Part shown: positions 62,046-64,000 of the stretch, piece by piece | Position numbering within the stretch: the first letter of the stretch is position 1 | Layout: each line of letters starts with the position of its first letter | Assembly (NCBI GenBank): GCA_031276035.1 | Contig: JAISNV010000011.1 | Coordinates: 1 to 64,000 of the forward strand | Direction of reading: 5' to 3' | Length of the DNA stretch: 64,000 nt | Origin: Bacteroidales bacterium | Lineage (GTDB): Bacteria; Bacteroidota; Bacteroidia; Bacteroidales; BM520 | Translations under genes and position numbers: made by a program | Notes under the pieces: generated by a model | Told to the model about the DNA's origin: nothing | Seen by the model: the letters and a program-made list of their open reading frames with translations, nothing else | The model's database searches: none

Positions 62046-63035
62046 ATGAATGTTGGATTACTTATCGGAATTGTAATTGCGTGTATTTTCTTGTTATGGT
62101 TTATCTTGTATATCATTCCGTTGGGATTATGGTTTACAGCACTATTGTCAGGAGTAAAGATATCATTAATACAATTGATATTTATGAGGTGGAGAAAAGT
62201 TCCGCCGAAAGTTATTGTTCAAAACATGATCTCATCTACTAAAGCCGGATTAAATTTAAGTAGGAATGATTTGGAAGCACATTATTTAGCTGGTGGAAAT
62301 GTTCAAAGAGTTGTAAATGCTCTTATTTCTGCTGATAAAGCTAATATGTCTTTGGATTTTAAAACTGCAACAGCCATAGATTTGGCAGGTAGAGATGTTT
62401 TTGAAGCCGTTCAAATGTCGGTTAATCCGAAAGTTATAAACACTCCTCCTGTATCTGCTGTCGCAAAAGACGGTATTCAGCTGATTGCGTTAGCAAGAGT
62501 TACAGTAAGAGCAAATATTCGTCAACTCGTTGGCGGTGCTGGCGAGGAAACAATTTTGGCAAGAGTAGGAGAGGGTATTGTTACTTCAATCGGTTCATCT
62601 GCTTCTCACAAAGAAGTTCTTGAAAATCCCGATTCTATTTCAAAGGTTGTATTGGCGAAAGGTTTGGATTCAGGAACTGCTTTTGAAATTCTCTCTATTG
62701 ATATTGCCGATATTGATGTAGGTAAAAACATTGGTGCGGTATTACAAATGGATCAGGCAAATGCTGATAAAAATATTGCACAGGCTAAAGCTGAAGAAAG
62801 AAGAGCAATGGCTATTGCCCAAGAGCAGGAAATGAAAGCAAAAGCACAAGAAGCACGAGCTAAGGTTATTCTTGCCGAAGCAGAAATACCTAAAGCTATA
62901 GCCGACTCTTTCAGATCGGGAAATCTTGGTATTATGGATTATTACAAATTTCAAAATATCCAGGCCGATACTAAGATGAGAGAATCTATTTCCGAACCTC
63001 CGAATTCTGGAAAGAAAAATCATCCTGAAAAATAG
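62046..63035 (+). CDS. floA: Flotillin-like protein FloA (YqfA family)
   Basis: A 329-residue SPFH protein. One N-terminal membrane segment (about 4-28) and a hydrophobic re-entrant stretch (31-45) precede the SPFH core ([15 protein letters not shown]..., [26 protein letters not shown]). A helical Ala/Glu/Lys-rich part follows (about 235-290). It organises membrane microdomains with NfeD. It is the last gene in the unit, followed by a terminator at 63120. Confidence 0.94.
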   Translation: MNVGLLIGIVIACIFLLWFILYIIPLGLWFTALLSGVKISLIQLIFMRWRKVPPKVIVQNMISSTKAGLNLSRNDLEAHYLAGGNVQRVVNALISADKANMSLDFKTATAIDLAGRDVFEAVQMSVNPKVINTPPVSAVAKDGIQLIALARVTVRANIRQLVGGAGEETILARVGEGIVTSIGSSASHKEVLENPDSISKVVLAKGLDSGTAFEILSIDIADIDVGKNIGAVLQMDQANADKNIAQAKAEERRAMAIAQEQEMKAKAQEARAKVILAEAEIPKAIADSFRSGNLGIMDYYKFQNIQADTKMRESISEPPNSGKKNHPEK

Positions 63036-63119
63036 AAAATATCGAAAGATATAAAAAGCAAAAGCTTGAAATATAAATTGATAAATTTATAAATATTTTT
63101 TATATCGAAAAGCATTAAT

Positions 63120-63160
63120 AACACGCTAAGAAAATTATTCTTTCTTTGCGTGTTTTTTTG
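63120..63160 (+). terminator. Intrinsic terminator of the FloA unit
   Basis: AACACGCTAAGAAA at 63120-63133 pairs with TTTCTTTGCGTGTT at 63141-63154 (one mismatch), with a 7-nt loop and a following T-run. It lies about 85 bases after the floA stop. Confidence 0.85.
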
Positions 63161-63254
63161 TTTTTCCGGAATTTGGATAAATTAATGAATACTTTTTACG
63201 AATAATAATTCCAAATCGGAAAATTGATTTGATTTTTCCGATTTTTAAACTCCT

Positions 63255-63683
63255 TTATTTATTTTTTCTAATTTCCAGAGCAAGTTCATAAAGTTTCTTA
63301 TCCTCTTCGGTTTCAGGAGTTATTTTTACATTATGCGGAATAGGGCGGGTGTTTTCATCTACATGGCAGAAAGTCATAAAGCCTTCGCATGCAATTGTAT
63401 CGGTTTTTCTGTTAAGTATTCTAACGTAAGTCATCAATGTTGATTTTCCTACAAAGACTACTGAACCTTCCAAGCGAATAATATGGCCGGGTTTTATCGG
63501 GCTTAAAAACTCCATTCCATGTAATTTTAAACAAACAATACTTGGGGCCGGTAAGAATTCCGTTACTGCTATAAAACCTGATTCTACAAACCATTCGGCG
63601 CACCTGCCCGCAAATAAAGTTCCGTGATGATTCAAATCTTCACTCTTAACTAATCTATGTGAAATCGACTTCTTAAATCCCAT
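63255..63683 (-). CDS. Acyl-CoA thioesterase (hot-dog fold)
   Basis: A 142-residue protein of the YciA/acyl-CoA hydrolase type. Key features are NHHGTLFAGRCAEWFVESGFIA (the active-site Asn and the central helix), FLSPIKPGHIIRLEG and VRILNR. It hydrolyses acyl-CoA; chain-length preference cannot be read from sequence. Single gene, with its -7 element at 63712-63719, divergent from guaA. Confidence 0.9.
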   Translation of the reverse strand: MGFKKSISHRLVKSEDLNHHGTLFAGRCAEWFVESGFIAVTEFLPAPSIVCLKLHGMEFLSPIKPGHIIRLEGSVVFVGKSTLMTYVRILNRKTDTIACEGFMTFCHVDENTRPIPHNVKITPETEEDKKLYELALEIRKNK

Positions 63684-63711
63684 TTTAATATTTATTAAGT
63701 TTTATTTACTG

Positions 63712-63719
63712 CAAAAGTA
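63712..63719 (-). promoter_or_regulatory. -7 promoter element for the thioesterase
   Basis: The minus strand reads TACTTTTG, matching TAnnTTTG, 28 bases before the ATG at 63683. Confidence 0.6.
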
Positions 63720-63762
63720 CTGATTTTTTTATAAAATGAACTGTCAATCTTTCAAAATATTG

Positions 63763-63770
63763 TACATTTG
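63763..63770 (+). promoter_or_regulatory. -7 promoter element for guaA
   Basis: TACATTTG, an exact TAnnTTTG match, ends only 4 bases before the guaA ATG. Transcription starting the usual few bases downstream would give a message with little or no leader. Confidence 0.65.
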
Positions 63771-63774
63771 TAGC

Positions 63775-64000
63775 ATGGAAGAAATGATATTAATTTTAGA
63801 TTTTGGCTCTCAATATACTCAATTGATTGCGAGAAGAATTAGGGAATTAAACGTATATTGTGAAATACATCCTTACAACAAATTATCTGAAAAATTATTA
63901 ATGAATAACAATATTAAAGGGATAGTCTTATCGGGCAGTCCGTTTTCAGTAAGAGCTGAAGGTGCACCTGATATCGACCTGTCATTAATTAGAAATAAAT
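63775..64000 (+). CDS. guaA: GMP synthase, N-terminal part (partial)
   Basis: The first 75 codons of GMP synthase (glutamine-hydrolysing), cut by the window end. [21 protein letters not shown] is the opening of the class I glutamine amidotransferase domain, followed by VLSGSPFSV (the SGGP-like oxyanion strand). The catalytic Cys lies beyond the window. The start at 63775 aligns with the usual GuaA N-terminus; an ATG three codons on (63784) is the alternative. Confidence 0.9.
   Translation, partial: MEEMILILDFGSQYTQLIARRIRELNVYCEIHPYNKLSEKLLMNNNIKGIVLSGSPFSVRAEGAPDIDLSLIRNK

Overview
The window is AT-rich and comes from the genome of a member of the Bacteroidota, most likely an anaerobic Bacteroidales/Marinilabiliales-type organism. 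The evidence is direct: more than twenty genes are preceded by the Bacteroidota -7 element TAnnTTTG; two secreted proteases carry type IX secretion (T9SS) C-terminal sorting domains; and Bacteroidota-style versions of BamD, RpoZ, a DUF4835/PorD-like protein, a GldI-like FKBP, L19 and a GT3-type glycogen synthase are present. The acyl-CoA dehydrogenase/EtfB/EtfA operon and carbamate kinase suggest fermentative metabolism of acids and amino acids.

Layout. 1-1034: tail of a DUF4143 ATPase, an orphan gene and two tRNA-Leu genes. 1250-6797 (+): coaX-nnr, aroK and a Zn/Mn-type ABC importer. 6908-13505 (-): MarC, IspH, an AlbA_2 protein and a very large glycogen synthase/alpha-glucan phosphorylase fusion. 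13840-15645: secreted M28 peptidase. 15701-21665 (-): complete MacAB-TolC-like export operon. 22333-25306 (-): acyl-CoA dehydrogenase and ETF. 25756-27274 (+): a small DUF6582-like protein and a baeRF-type protein. 27393-30429 (-): two PepSY-like envelope proteins and their two-component system. 30834-33389 (-): a run of small accessory proteins (DUF6157, monothiol thioredoxin-like, SRPBCC, DUF4180, DUF1801). 33659-35217 (+): LiaF-like/LytTR pair. 35365-43740 (-): HD hydrolase, acyltransferase, a frame-disrupted bile-acid/sodium symporter, TcdA, Pif1-like helicase and MutS2. 43898-44984 (-): an IS3-type remnant and two tandem secreted paralogues. 45682-49203: tRNA-His, LEA-2 lipoprotein, SDR and a T9SS subtilase. 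49207-55260: XRE regulator, NrnA-GldI, bamD-rpoZ-DUF4835-recN. 55322-57060 (-): L19 and MtaB. 57249-57919: three similar hairpins around an orphan gene. 58229-63035 (+): carbamate kinase, then a five-gene unit made of an NSS transporter, a 38-residue MetS-like subunit, a divergent ClpS-like protein, NfeD and FloA. 63255-64000: acyl-CoA thioesterase and the 5' end of guaA.

Most of the window is ordinary chromosomal housekeeping sequence. The less ordinary signals are: the ClpS-like protein that lacks the usual N-degron-binding residues and sits in a transporter/flotillin operon; an NSS transporter with a roughly 110-residue hydrophilic insert; three related hairpins around an orphan gene; a tandem secreted gene pair sharing a 44-nt block identical at the DNA level; a frame-disrupted BASS transporter; an IS3 remnant; and a tRNA-His with two stem mismatches. 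I found no CRISPR array, intact insertion sequence or recognisable defence island.
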